A stretch of 59,918 nucleotides of DNA, taken from positions 1 to 59,918 of the forward strand of contig JAJRQT010000199.1 of the NCBI GenBank assembly GCA_024280115.1. Direction: 5' to 3'. The notes under the pieces are model-generated. The model did no database searches. It saw only the letters and a list, made by a program, of their open reading frames with translations, and was not told where the DNA came from. The translations under genes and the position numbers were made by a program. This stretch comes from Bacteroidota bacterium (GTDB lineage Bacteria; Bacteroidota; Bacteroidia; Cytophagales; Cyclobacteriaceae). This document shows, piece by piece, positions 8,916 to 18,004 of this stretch (the stretch's first letter is position 1; every line of letters starts with the position of its first letter).

Positions 8916-10124
8916 ATGACAAAAGTTTTAATCTGGACAATATCCATATTAACCATAGGTGCCGTCATCGCTGCTATCATATGGAAAAATCCACTTACCC
9001 CTTCAGTAAAATCCGGGACATTAGAAACGGCCAAAGTTGATTTTGGCCCTGTAATAAAAACTGTCCCGGCGAAGGGAATTGTCGAGCCCGAAAATGAAGT
9101 CCTGTTACTAAGCCCGGCGTCCTCTATTATTATATCTATCCAAAATGGAGTTGGTAGTAAAGTTGAAAAAGGCGATGTCATTTTAAAATTAGATGATTCA
9201 CCGGTTAGGGATAAAATTGAAGAAATTGAAGACCAGATAGAGGTAAAAAATAATAACCTGGATAAAACATTATTAAATGCTACCAACATTAGAGTGGATC
9301 TCGATTATAATATTGAGGTGAAAAAACTGAAAATTACTTCCATAAAATCAGAGATTGTCGATCAGGAACAATTGTTGGAAGTTGGTGGTATTTCACCTGC
9401 CAAATTTGAAAAGACAAAACAGGAATTAACTTTGGCCGAGAAAGACCTCGAAACTGTTCAGGCAAAAAACAATATCAGGTTAAAGCAATTAGCGACTGAA
9501 GAAAAGGGCCTTAGACTCCAAATCGAAATTCAACGAAAACAACTTAACCAACAAAAAGAATTACTCAATAAAATGGTCATTCGGGCTCCATCATCAGGAA
9601 TTATACTAGAGATAAACGGGCAGGAGGGTGAAAAGGTAAATACTGACCGGTTGCTTGTAAGAATGTCTGATTTAACAACTTTTAAATTAAGAGCTACGAT
9701 TGAAGACTCTCATGCTAATGTAACAAAGACCGGCCGAGGTGTATATGCTATAATTGACGGGCAAAAACTATCTGGGAAAATAGGCACCATCAGTCCTACT
9801 ATAAAAGATGGCAACATTGAATTTGATGTATTTCTTGATCAAAGTAATTTTTCTAAACTAAGGCCGAATATGTCGGTCGATCTGCAAGTTATAGAGTCGA
9901 AAAGAGACAGTGTTTTGAGAATTAAAAAAGGCCCGGCTTTTGGTAAAACAAATACGCATGTTATCTATTTAAAAAAATCTAACAAGGCATTATTAAGAGA
10001 ATTGAAAACCGGTTTATCCGGTAATGAATATTTTGAAATTGAAGAGGGCGCCAAACCGGGTGATGAATTGATTATTTCAGATATTTCTTCATTGAGAAAG
10101 TTAGAAGAAGTTGATTTAAATTAG
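8916..10124 (+). CDS. HlyD/RND-type periplasmic adaptor
   Basis: A membrane-fusion protein of 402 aa. It has one N-terminal membrane anchor (residues about 4-22), a first lipoyl/barrel-sandwich half (about 45-95), a long alpha-hairpin (about 100-210, rich in Lys/Glu/Gln), the second lipoyl half with APSSGIILEINGQEGEKV, a beta-barrel domain and a C-terminal membrane-proximal region. Such adaptors join an inner-membrane pump to a TolC-type exit duct. A TolC-like gene follows 22 bp downstream, but no pump gene is adjacent. In Bacteroidota such trios usually include a MacB-like ABC permease; the closest in this window is at 41.4 kb. Confidence 0.88.
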   Translation: MTKVLIWTISILTIGAVIAAIIWKNPLTPSVKSGTLETAKVDFGPVIKTVPAKGIVEPENEVLLLSPASSIIISIQNGVGSKVEKGDVILKLDDSPVRDKIEEIEDQIEVKNNNLDKTLLNATNIRVDLDYNIEVKKLKITSIKSEIVDQEQLLEVGGISPAKFEKTKQELTLAEKDLETVQAKNNIRLKQLATEEKGLRLQIEIQRKQLNQQKELLNKMVIRAPSSGIILEINGQEGEKVNTDRLLVRMSDLTTFKLRATIEDSHANVTKTGRGVYAIIDGQKLSGKIGTISPTIKDGNIEFDVFLDQSNFSKLRPNMSVDLQVIESKRDSVLRIKKGPAFGKTNTHVIYLKKSNKALLRELKTGLSGNEYFEIEEGAKPGDELIISDISSLRKLEEVDLN

Positions 10125-10146
10125 AAGGATATTATTTAGGTGATTC

Positions 10147-11631
10147 ATGAAGAATAGTAGAATAATTTTAACAATAATTTTTTTATTTTTTTATGTAAAC
10201 AGCATCGCTCAAGATGATATCACGGTTAATAAACTATCATTATCCGATGTAGTATCCATGGCGATCGAACAATCCCCTTCCATCAAATATTATCAAAACC
10301 GAAATGTGAATTACTACTGGAGATGGAAAAATTTCCAGGCGAATTTCAGGCCTCAGCTTGGGATATCGGGTAACCTGCCTGACTATCAGATTTCCAATGA
10401 ACCAATTACTCAACCTGACGGAAGTATAGAATTTAAACAAATATCACAACTGCGGACCACTGCGGATCTGGCTTTGACACAAATTATACCTCATACCGGA
10501 ACAACAATATATGGTGCATCCTCTTTATACCGGGTAGAAGATTTTAATAAAAATACTGTTGAATGGTCTGGCGCTCCTTTTTACATTGGTTTTGTTCAGC
10601 CTTTGTTTGCCTTCAACTGGTGGAAATGGTCTAGAAAAACAGAACCCCTGGTCTATGAAGAATCTCAAAAAAGATATGTAGAATCTGTTGAACGTGTATC
10701 TCTAAACTCTACAAGCAGATTTTTCACTTATCTCCGTATCCAAACAAATTATAATTTAGCCGCCAGCAATCTGAAAAATAGTAAAGACAATCTTAAAATT
10801 GCAGAAGTAAAAAGAAAGCTTGGACAAATCTCAGAAAATGATTTTTCCCGCATTAAACTATCTGTTTTGAATGCACAAAAGGCGCTGAACAAATCCAACA
10901 TGGATCTGAAGAATGCTGATTTTGAGTTAAAATCATATATTGGTATGGATCAGAATTCAAAAATTGAATTGATCATACCTCTGGAAATGTCACTTTTTTA
11001 TATCGATCCTCAGAAAGCCTTGAAAGAAACGCTTGAAAACAGAAAAGAAGGTCCTGAGTTTAAAAGGAGATTAATTGAAGCTGACAGGGATTTAATCAGG
11101 GCAAAGCGTAATACTGGCCTTAGAACTACACTGCGAGGAAGTTATGGAACCTCAAAAAACGCTGATAATCTTGGTGGAGTATATAAAGAAACAGAAAACC
11201 AACAAATGTTAAAGTTGAGTCTGAATATTCCGATTTTAGATTGGGGGAAATCTGCTTCAACGGTGAAATTAGCAGAGTCCAGACGTGAATTGGTTCTTTA
11301 TGGTGTTGAGAGAGAAAAACTTGATTTTGAACGAGAAATTGTTGTTCAGGCTGAAAAATTTAATCTTCTTGAAACCCAAATGGAAACTGCCAAAGAGGCG
11401 GATAAAGTAGCAGGCAATGGATATCTTATCGCCTTAAAGAAATTTCAGAATGGGGAAATAAGTATTACAGACCTTAATATCTCACTGTCTGAAAGGGAAA
11501 AAGCCAAACGAGATTACATCGCTTCATTACAGGATTATTGGGTATCTTTTCACTATATCAGAATATTGACATTATATGATTTTGAATTGAATCAGAAGAT
11601 TACATATCTAAATCCATCTATGACCGAGTAA
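10147..11631 (+). CDS. TolC-family outer-membrane efflux protein
   Basis: A 494-aa protein with a signal peptide (to about residue 21, SIAQ) and two long helical repeats typical of outer-membrane efflux proteins. The N-terminal part has LSLSDVVSMAIEQSPSIKYYQ and the second half has the ADRDLIRAKRNTGLRTTLRG strand region. It would form the trimeric outer-membrane duct of a tripartite exporter with the upstream adaptor. Unusual for the family are a Trp-rich stretch (FNWWKWSRK) and the lack of an N-terminal lipobox. It ends 20 bp before the convergent lipoprotein gene. Confidence 0.88.
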   Translation: MKNSRIILTIIFLFFYVNSIAQDDITVNKLSLSDVVSMAIEQSPSIKYYQNRNVNYYWRWKNFQANFRPQLGISGNLPDYQISNEPITQPDGSIEFKQISQLRTTADLALTQIIPHTGTTIYGASSLYRVEDFNKNTVEWSGAPFYIGFVQPLFAFNWWKWSRKTEPLVYEESQKRYVESVERVSLNSTSRFFTYLRIQTNYNLAASNLKNSKDNLKIAEVKRKLGQISENDFSRIKLSVLNAQKALNKSNMDLKNADFELKSYIGMDQNSKIELIIPLEMSLFYIDPQKALKETLENRKEGPEFKRRLIEADRDLIRAKRNTGLRTTLRGSYGTSKNADNLGGVYKETENQQMLKLSLNIPILDWGKSASTVKLAESRRELVLYGVEREKLDFEREIVVQAEKFNLLETQMETAKEADKVAGNGYLIALKKFQNGEISITDLNISLSEREKAKRDYIASLQDYWVSFHYIRILTLYDFELNQKITYLNPSMTE

Positions 11632-11651
11632 TTGTCGGAAAATAATAGAAT

Positions 11652-12263
11652 TTATTCTTCTACAACCTCACCGGCATTTTCAATAGTTGATTTTTTGTTT
11701 TTCTTACCAAATGGCCAAAACTTTCTTCTCTTTTTAGGTGCTTGTTCCTCTTCCAGCGCTTCCTCAGAAATAGGAGGTTCCTCCAGTTGATTCAGGTCAA
11801 CTTTAAATTCATCCCGGTTTCCACCTTTTTTAGGTAGGTATTTTCCAAAATGGTGTAAATAGATCATCTGATCTATATTTTGAAAATCATTGTATCCTCT
11901 ACTCTGTGCGAGTACAGAAGCCGAATCGATATAAACCGTAGAATCTGAATTTGCAAATTCATGTTGAAATTGCTCAAAAGGATCTTCTATCTTTTTGTAG
12001 GAAGATTTCATAGAAATAATCCTCATATCATCTAGTTTCTTTTGGTACGGAACTTCCTTGGCAATTCCATATTTTTCCTTGTCAACTTCCCAATTCTTTT
12101 TAGGCAATGAATCAGCACCAAAGAGGGAGAAAACCTCCTTCGTCTCTTTTACATCGAAGATAAAATAAGAATGATATGCAGGGCATATCACCCTCTGCTG
12201 ACATGCAGAGATATAAGCTATGAAGCCTAAGTAAAAAATATAATGATAAATCTTTTTCATCAA
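11652..12263 (-). CDS. Predicted lipoprotein, 203 aa
   Basis: The N-terminus has a basic cap, a hydrophobic core and a lipobox with Cys21 (AYISAC), so the protein is probably lipid-anchored in the envelope. The mature part starts with QQRVICPAYHSYFIFD and has a second cysteine (residue 27). It ends in a charged, Lys-rich tail (KKRRKFWPFGKKNKK) and an acidic terminus. I do not recognise a family. It could start at either of two adjacent ATG codons (12263 or 12260). It is convergent with the TolC-like gene. Confidence 0.75.
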   Translation of the reverse strand: MMKKIYHYIFYLGFIAYISACQQRVICPAYHSYFIFDVKETKEVFSLFGADSLPKKNWEVDKEKYGIAKEVPYQKKLDDMRIISMKSSYKKIEDPFEQFQHEFANSDSTVYIDSASVLAQSRGYNDFQNIDQMIYLHHFGKYLPKKGGNRDEFKVDLNQLEEPPISEEALEEEQAPKKRRKFWPFGKKNKKSTIENAGEVVEE

Positions 12264-12462
12264 GTTGTGAGCGCGAATATCAACTTTTTATTAAAACGCC
12301 AAAATTCATGTACTTTAATTTGAGATTATACAATTAAATAACCTCATAATTACAAATTTATTCTTTGCTATGAATTAATAAAAAATGGACAACCGATGAT
12401 TTCTATTCATACACAATTAAACCTTTATACAATTATATGACCAGATGTAACCATAAATCAGG

Positions 12463-12813
12463 TTATTTTTCCAAATCATATTTTAGAGATTTCGGGAGTT
12501 TTGCAACAACGAGATTATAGTAATGTAAAATAAGTTCCTCAATAAATGTATCGGACAGGCTACCCGTCATCGACACAGTATTCCAATGTTTTTTATTCAT
12601 ATGATAACCTGGCACAATCTCCGGATATCTCTCTCGCAATTCAATCGACCATTCAGGATCACACTTAAGATTCACACTTTTAAATATGCTTACATCTGTC
12701 AGAGTAAATATTTTGCCCATAACTTTAAAGACCAGTGTTTCTTCATCAAATGGAAAATCTTCCGTAACACCTTTTTTTGAAAGGCAATAATCTCTAAATG
12801 ATTCAATATTCAT
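12463..12813 (-). CDS. MmcQ/YjbR-family protein
   Basis: A 116-aa CyaY-like fold protein. Family signatures are visible: MNIESFRDYCLSKKGVTEDF at the N-terminus, FPFDEETLVFKVMGKIF, the conserved LKCDPEWSIELRERYPEIVPGYHMNKKHW core, and the C-terminal LILHYYNLVVAKLPK. YjbR-type proteins may bind DNA, but their cellular role is poorly defined. Its start codon overlaps the stop of the 64-aa gene (TAATG), so the two are translationally coupled behind ispG. Family assignment is secure, function is not. Confidence 0.9.
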   Translation of the reverse strand: MNIESFRDYCLSKKGVTEDFPFDEETLVFKVMGKIFTLTDVSIFKSVNLKCDPEWSIELRERYPEIVPGYHMNKKHWNTVSMTGSLSDTFIEELILHYYNLVVAKLPKSLKYDLEK

Positions 12814-13007
12814 TAAAAGACGTATTTTATAATAAGATAAATTATGCCTGTTAAAAATATGATGATGGATATTTTATTAATCCCATGCATTATTTTCAGA
12901 TTTATGTTGGTTTTTTTATTCGGATCTTTCTTTCTGAAGAAATACCCGAATACCTCTCCAAATCCAAAATACTCATTTGAACCATGGTTATACCTTTGAT
13001 CTCTCAT
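12813..13007 (-). CDS. Small membrane protein, 64 aa, between ispG and the YjbR gene
   Basis: The N-terminal half is polar and rich in aromatic and basic residues (FGYFFRKKDPNKK). The C-terminal half holds one strong hydrophobic helix (about residues 46-62) ending in KYVF, which predicts a single-pass protein. It begins 10 bp after ispG and its stop overlaps the next start as TAATG. This tight coupling on both sides is the best evidence that it is a real gene. No family is recognised. Confidence 0.6.
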   Translation of the reverse strand: MRDQRYNHGSNEYFGFGEVFGYFFRKKDPNKKTNINLKIMHGINKISIIIFLTGIIYLIIKYVF

Positions 13008-13016
13008 TTCATTTAT

Positions 13017-15017
13017 TTATAAGACATTGTTTGGTTCTATCCAGACACCATCTTCTTTGATAATCTCAATCAATTCATCAACGGCTTTTTCCGCAGGTAC
13101 ACCTTTCTTCACCACATTCATTCCTTTATATAACGTAATCTTTCCTTTCCCTGACCCAACATAACCAAAATCTGCATCGGCCATTTCTCCAGGTCCGTTT
13201 ACAATACATCCCATAATGCCAATCTTAACGCCTTTCAAATGATCAGTTTTTGCACGGATAAGTGCTGTAGTTTCCTGCAGGTCAAACAAAGTGCGCCCAC
13301 AAGAAGGGCATGAAATATACTCTGTCTTGGTAATCCGGGTTCGTGCCGCCTGCAATATCCCGAAGGATAAAGGGTTTATCAATTCAATTGCACCTCTAAT
13401 ATCGTTCTCTGCAGATTCCCAGCTTAGCATCACCCCATCGCCCAACCCATCAATTAGCAAACCGCCGATATCTGTTGACGCATACAGTAAAATCTGAGCC
13501 TCATTTATTTTTTCATAGTTTCTGTGAATGATCACAGGCAGCTTCACACTTTCCTTTTCGATTTCAATGAAGAACCTCCTTTGCTCTGCCAGGCCATGGT
13601 TGTTATCAGTTTTTAAAAGAATAACCAATTTCTTATCCCGGAAACGGATTAATTTCTCAAAATCGAGCGTAGAAGCATCAATGGATATGAAATTGAGTTG
13701 ATCATGCCATCTATTCACCTGATCCAGCTCCTTATATTGGATCAATGGAAAACTTAATTTAGCATCTGCAATTTTTTCCCATACCTTGTAATCTACTATT
13801 TCTTTCAGACCGTTCGGCAACATGAATGGAATTGGGTTTAATCCGCTATACACAAAATCAGCTCCCTGGTCATTCATAATAAATTTATCGAGCTTTTTGC
13901 TATAAACGTGACCCAATATTGCCAAATCCTTATATTTTACTATTTCAAGATTTGAGGCATCAATAATCACCCTAGGAACATTACCTCCCCCAATATTATC
14001 CACACTGATGGTTTTTCTTCTTTTGTAAATAAAAGGATCTATTGGACTACCTTTGATTTCTGCAATTGCTTGATGATCAGCGCGATTATTATACCTGTTG
14101 ACAAGATTCAAGGCAACAGGAAGTTCAAACTCAGGTTCTTCCGTCAATGAAACCCTGATGGTATCCCCGAGTCCATCTTCCAATAACACCCCAATACCAA
14201 GAGCTGACTTTATTCGACCATCTTCAGCTTCACCGGCTTCAGTAACTCCCAGATGAAGTGGATAGGCTTTTAGTCGTTCTTCATGCAGCTTCATTGCAAG
14301 CAACCTGTATGCTTGCACCATTACATGAGTATTACTAGCCTTCATAGAAAGAACAACCTTGAAATAGTTTTCATCCTCACAAATACGCAAAAATTCCATT
14401 GCAGATTCTACCATTCCCAACGGAGTATCACCATACCGGCTCATGATCCTATCAGAAAGCGACCCATGATTGGTGCCTATCCGCATGGCTGTTCCATATT
14501 CTTTGCATATCCTTACAAGTGGTATAAACCGATCCCTGATCCTATAAATTTCCTCTTGATATTCCTGGTCCGTGTATTCAATTTGTTGGAATTTCTTTTT
14601 ATCTGCATAATTGCCCGGATTAATTCGAACCTTCTCAACAATCCTTGCAGCAATTTCTGCTGCATTCGGTGTAAAATGAATATCCGCAATCAAAGGAATA
14701 TCAAAGCCACGGTCCTTCAATTCTGCTTTGATAACGGCCAGGTTTTCAGCCTCCTTAATACTTGGCGCTGTGATTCTTACATATTCGCAACCAGCCTCTA
14801 TCATGCGGATGGATTGCTCAACCGTTCCGATGGTATCCATAGTATCGATGGTGGTCATGGATTGCACCCGTATTGGGTGATTGGCACCAAGAGGTACACT
14901 ACCGATGTTCACTTCAATACTCTTTCTCCTGGAATACTTTGTCAGGCTATTGCAGTAATAAATTGAAGGTTTCAATTCTGTTTCTGAATTGTTCATTGAC
15001 TTTAATTCGAACTGCAA
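13017..15017 (-). CDS. ispG: 4-hydroxy-3-methylbut-2-enyl diphosphate synthase, long form
   Basis: GcpE/IspG makes HMBPP from MEcPP in the MEP isoprenoid pathway (EC 1.17.7.x) using a [4Fe-4S] cluster. The TIM-barrel domain (about residues 30-310) has GANHPIRVQSMTT and the VRINPGNYADKKKF segment. The C-terminal cluster domain has CPSCGRTLFDL and GCIVNGPGEMADADFGYVG. At 666 aa it is the three-domain form with a ~250-residue insert, known from plants, Chlamydiae and Bacteroidota. The start may be 15017 or the internal ATG at 14996 (MNNSETEL). It heads a three-gene operon with the 64-aa and YjbR genes. Confidence 0.96.
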   Translation of the reverse strand: MQFELKSMNNSETELKPSIYYCNSLTKYSRRKSIEVNIGSVPLGANHPIRVQSMTTIDTMDTIGTVEQSIRMIEAGCEYVRITAPSIKEAENLAVIKAELKDRGFDIPLIADIHFTPNAAEIAARIVEKVRINPGNYADKKKFQQIEYTDQEYQEEIYRIRDRFIPLVRICKEYGTAMRIGTNHGSLSDRIMSRYGDTPLGMVESAMEFLRICEDENYFKVVLSMKASNTHVMVQAYRLLAMKLHEERLKAYPLHLGVTEAGEAEDGRIKSALGIGVLLEDGLGDTIRVSLTEEPEFELPVALNLVNRYNNRADHQAIAEIKGSPIDPFIYKRRKTISVDNIGGGNVPRVIIDASNLEIVKYKDLAILGHVYSKKLDKFIMNDQGADFVYSGLNPIPFMLPNGLKEIVDYKVWEKIADAKLSFPLIQYKELDQVNRWHDQLNFISIDASTLDFEKLIRFRDKKLVILLKTDNNHGLAEQRRFFIEIEKESVKLPVIIHRNYEKINEAQILLYASTDIGGLLIDGLGDGVMLSWESAENDIRGAIELINPLSFGILQAARTRITKTEYISCPSCGRTLFDLQETTALIRAKTDHLKGVKIGIMGCIVNGPGEMADADFGYVGSGKGKITLYKGMNVVKKGVPAEKAVDELIEIIKEDGVWIEPNNVL

Positions 15018-15131
15018 AATTAACCTTTCGTAGATAATATTGTTTTGAATGGTGGCTTTTAAATGTTTGTGAATTCAATTTATAAACCAGTTTATCATAT
15101 CATTTTGGTCAAACAATTGGCTGTATTTGCT

Positions 15132-15671
15132 CTACACTATCCGTTTTGATTTTAATTTCGAAAGATGCATTGCTGTATATCCTCCGACAACGGCTCCGAT
15201 AAGGTGAGATTCCCAGGAAATTCCAGGTTGATTTGGAAATACTCCATAAACGAGACCTCCATAGAAGAATATGATGATTGCAGAGATGACAAGGGATTTA
15301 AAATCTTTTTTGAAAAATCCATAAAAAATCAGAAAAAAGGCGATTCCATACACCAATCCACTAGCGCCAATATGCAACGAAGGTCTGGCGAATATCCAAA
15401 CAAGGACATTCGTTAGAAAATAGCAGATCATAAATACTCTGATCGCAATGTTATCATAAAAGAAAAAAAGTGTCCATCCCAGGAACAACAGGGGTATCGT
15501 ATTAGAAATAATATGAACACTATTCCCATGGATAAGAGGCGCTGTTACAATACCGACCAACCCATGGGCCGTCCTCGGAAGAATGCCAAATCCACTAAAA
15601 TCTAATCCCAGAAAAAATTCAAGCGAATAAACCACCCACATTAAAAAGACAAATCGAAATAGAAAAACCAT
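15132..15671 (-). CDS. Rhomboid-family intramembrane serine protease
   Basis: A 179-aa, six-helix membrane protein with the rhomboid catalytic dyad: Ser in HIGASGLVYG and His in SWESHLIGAVVGG. The LIHGNSVHIISNTIPLLFLG segment corresponds to the family region of loop 1 and helix 2, with the catalytically supportive H-x-x-x-N. Such enzymes cut membrane proteins within the bilayer; no substrate can be inferred. It is minimal, with no cytoplasmic or zinc-ribbon domain. The gene stands alone between ispG and a TerB-like gene, all on the minus strand. Confidence 0.87.
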   Translation of the reverse strand: MVFLFRFVFLMWVVYSLEFFLGLDFSGFGILPRTAHGLVGIVTAPLIHGNSVHIISNTIPLLFLGWTLFFFYDNIAIRVFMICYFLTNVLVWIFARPSLHIGASGLVYGIAFFLIFYGFFKKDFKSLVISAIIIFFYGGLVYGVFPNQPGISWESHLIGAVVGGYTAMHLSKLKSKRIV

Positions 15672-15754
15672 TTAATAAAATATTATATGCAAAACATCCG
15701 GGATATCTTCAAAAAATCTGAAGATCTTCTTCCTTCACCAAAATTATATTAACC

Positions 15755-16228
15755 TCATATGTTCTGGCCGGAAGGATTCTTTATCATATTCAGATCAATA
15801 TATTTTGATTCTGATTTAGAAACTGAATTTAATCCCAATATACCTCCTGAAGCATGAGCAACCATATTTGCGAATTCCACAAAGCTTAAATATAGTTGAT
15901 GCGCAAAATCTTTTTCAAGCTTTGATAAAAGATAATTGGCCCTTTCCAACTTGTTTATTAAAAAATCAAATCTTTGAACTTTATTCTCTGGCATTAATAA
16001 AATAAACCCTTTTAGATTTACTTCAAATCTTGATGCTACAGTTTTATAGTAATCAGCAATTAATTTCTTGTTGCTCCCCTGTTTCAAATTGGCAATTTGA
16101 ATGGCCTTTTTAATTTCTGATCTATCTATTTTACCATCAGCTCCGGCAATAAGAATGGATATCCAGACCGGTATAAGATACAATTCTTCAGCTTCAACTT
16201 CAATTAGATTTCTCAACACATTTTGCAT
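15755..16228 (-). CDS. TerB-like cytoplasmic protein
   Basis: A 157-aa all-helical protein without signal or membrane segment. Residues about 20-45 (IPVWISILIAGADGKIDRSE) resemble the TerB metal-binding helix pair, with the typical ADGxID loop; a conserved-looking LYLSFVEFANMVAHASGG lies near the end. TerB-like domains occur in stress and phage-response contexts, but many are of unknown role. The family call rests mainly on one motif, so it is tentative. The gene lies 37 bp upstream of the next minus-strand gene and could be co-transcribed with it. Confidence 0.6.
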   Translation of the reverse strand: MQNVLRNLIEVEAEELYLIPVWISILIAGADGKIDRSEIKKAIQIANLKQGSNKKLIADYYKTVASRFEVNLKGFILLMPENKVQRFDFLINKLERANYLLSKLEKDFAHQLYLSFVEFANMVAHASGGILGLNSVSKSESKYIDLNMIKNPSGQNI

Positions 16229-16265
16229 CTTTAAATTTATCGGTAATCTTTTATAATTGACTTAT

Positions 16266-16811
16266 TTATAATGGATTTGCGGTCACTTTCAACTTGATGG
16301 TTAGTTTCAAGTCAAACGATAAAGTAACCTTGGAGAAAGTTCCTGTCATATAAATTTTCACTGCATTATCAGCTTTAAAAGTATCAGATATCTCATTTAT
16401 AATGGAATTGCAAGTACTTATAGGAAAATCACCGGTGCCTGCAACATGAGTTATGTTCAGAGGACTGATCGCGCAGGTTGAAGTTGCCTGGTTTTCAGAT
16501 ATTTTACTAAACCCAATATTGCCATCAAAATATATTTCATCTCCTGTATCTGCCTGATAATTTTCGATTGCAAAAAGTAATTCCGTGATTTCATAATTCT
16601 TAATTTTATCTGCATACTTTTTAATTTCCGGATCCGTAGTAGCATCTAATACTACTGTATAAGTCACCTCATTTGTTGTTGTGGCAACAACTGGAAGTGA
16701 TTTCACCAAAATAGTATCAATATTAACATCGGTTATATTGCCCACATCATCACAACTGAAAAAAACGAGGAACAAAAATGCAGGAAGGTAATTTATTACT
16801 AATCTTTTCAT
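16266..16811 (-). CDS. Predicted lipoprotein, 181 aa
   Basis: A lipobox (VFFSC, Cys20) follows a basic cap and a hydrophobic core, predicting an envelope lipoprotein. The mature part is beta-rich, with acidic and threonine-rich strands and two further cysteines (TSTCAISP and ISTCNSI) that could form a disulfide in the periplasm. The C-terminus VTLSFDLKLTIKLKVTANPL alternates hydrophobic residues like a beta-sandwich edge. No named family is recognised. It lies next to the TerB-like gene on the same strand, which may be chance. Confidence 0.7.
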   Translation of the reverse strand: MKRLVINYLPAFLFLVFFSCDDVGNITDVNIDTILVKSLPVVATTTNEVTYTVVLDATTDPEIKKYADKIKNYEITELLFAIENYQADTGDEIYFDGNIGFSKISENQATSTCAISPLNITHVAGTGDFPISTCNSIINEISDTFKADNAVKIYMTGTFSKVTLSFDLKLTIKLKVTANPL

Positions 16812-17686
16812 TTGATTTTTGTAAGTAAAGATTTCTGCTAAAGCACAAATTTACCTACAACGGATTAAACAATCAAATTGGATTAAAGCTGGTATTGCAA
16901 AGGAGCAAATCAAAGAATGAGCAGGAATATAAGAATTTCTCATTTTACCGTTGACATTTCATTTTCCAAATTTGTATGGTACATGTTAAAATCAAGTATA
17001 AAAAATTTAAAAGAATATTCTATTTGGTGAAGAATTGTTCCTCTTACCTGGTTTAATATGGTCTTTTGTGAAAATCTGAATATTCAAAAAAATATCTATC
17101 GCTCTCTTTGATTGTCAAATATGAATCAATATTCTATTCCAACAACTTATAAACTGCATGATTCGAGTATATAATATCTCCTATTACGTTTCCGGTTCTT
17201 TAGATAAAATCTGTATAATCCATCATTTTGCGTTGATTTATTGAAATCTCATTACCATCCTTACATCATAAAATAAAGTGAAAAAAACTACCCAAATACT
17301 TTAATCCTAAAATAGATTTCCATTTCCATCAGTTTAAATTTATAAACTTTTAAAAATGATATTTCAATATTTTAATTTTATCAATTTTTTAATAAATATG
17401 TTACAAGTAGTTAGACAGTTAGGTATAAATAGGGTAAGAATCGGTGAATTAAAAATGATCTTATTTTTAAATGGGCTTAACTTTTTTTGATATAATTGAT
17501 TGAAGTGAATAAAAATCTCTCACTGCAAAACTGCAATCATTTTAGTGATTGCCAGTACTTTACCTCTACATGTGTAATATCTAAAGTGATATTAAATATA
17601 AATAATACAATAAATATTTGCATTATACATATTAATACGACTATTTTACTAAACTTTTGTATATATCTAATATTAACGAAACGATT
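16812..17686. other. Long gene-poor AT-rich spacer
   Basis: About 870 bp with no convincing coding sequence. A 64-codon frame at 17496-17690 has random-looking composition and was not accepted. The last few hundred bases are extremely AT-rich and presumably hold the promoter of the small gene that follows. No repeat or RNA gene was recognised. Confidence 0.5.
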
Positions 17687-17896
17687 ATGAAAATGGAAGC
17701 CAATAATATTAGCATTAGAAAAAACGACTTTTTGGAGTTTAAAAAGTTCTTTTTGAAGTATTTAAATGGTAGCGCCACTTTTGATGAAGCCTTCTCAAGG
17801 GCTACAAGTACTTACAGAAAACTATTTAAAACTGTCCCTTATCAAAATTGTCAATCTTTTTTAACAGAGTTTTATAATGACCAATACGAGAGCTAA
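17687..17896 (+). CDS. Small protein of unknown function, 69 aa
   Basis: From the ATG at 17687 (the frame also opens at a TTG, 17657) this encodes a soluble, helical 69-aa protein rich in Phe, Lys and Glu, including DFLEFKKFFLKYLNGSATFDEAF. A strong plus-strand terminator begins about 70 bp after its stop codon, indicating that something on this strand is transcribed here, and this is the only candidate. The pattern of regularly spaced aromatic residues argues for a real fold. It sits alone after a long AT-rich spacer, which could mark foreign DNA. No family is recognised. Confidence 0.5.
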   Translation: MKMEANNISIRKNDFLEFKKFFLKYLNGSATFDEAFSRATSTYRKLFKTVPYQNCQSFLTEFYNDQYES

Positions 17897-17964
17897 TTGA
17901 TTGTACAAATAATCAGAGTGAATTCGGATTTATAATATTAACAATTATATCATTTGAGAATTAT

Positions 17965-17990
17965 AACTTACCACTATCAAGTGGTAAGTT
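17965..17990 (+). terminator. Intrinsic terminator after the 69-aa gene
   Basis: A perfect 10-bp stem (aacttaccac pairs with gtggtaagtt) with a 6-nt loop is followed directly by a T-rich run (17991-18000). On the minus strand the hairpin has no T tract, so it serves the plus strand. Confidence 0.75.
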
Positions 17991-18004
17991 TTTTATTTTT
18001 TATC

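Noticed and set aside
14283..14966. Plus-strand frame of 227 codons opposite ispG
   Set aside because: Long but antisense to strongly conserved ispG sequence; composition is His/Cys/Ile-rich as expected from a shadow frame.
17496..17690. 64-codon frame before the small AT-rich gene
   Set aside because: Asn/Ile-rich composition of random AT-rich DNA and overlap with the better-supported start at 17687.
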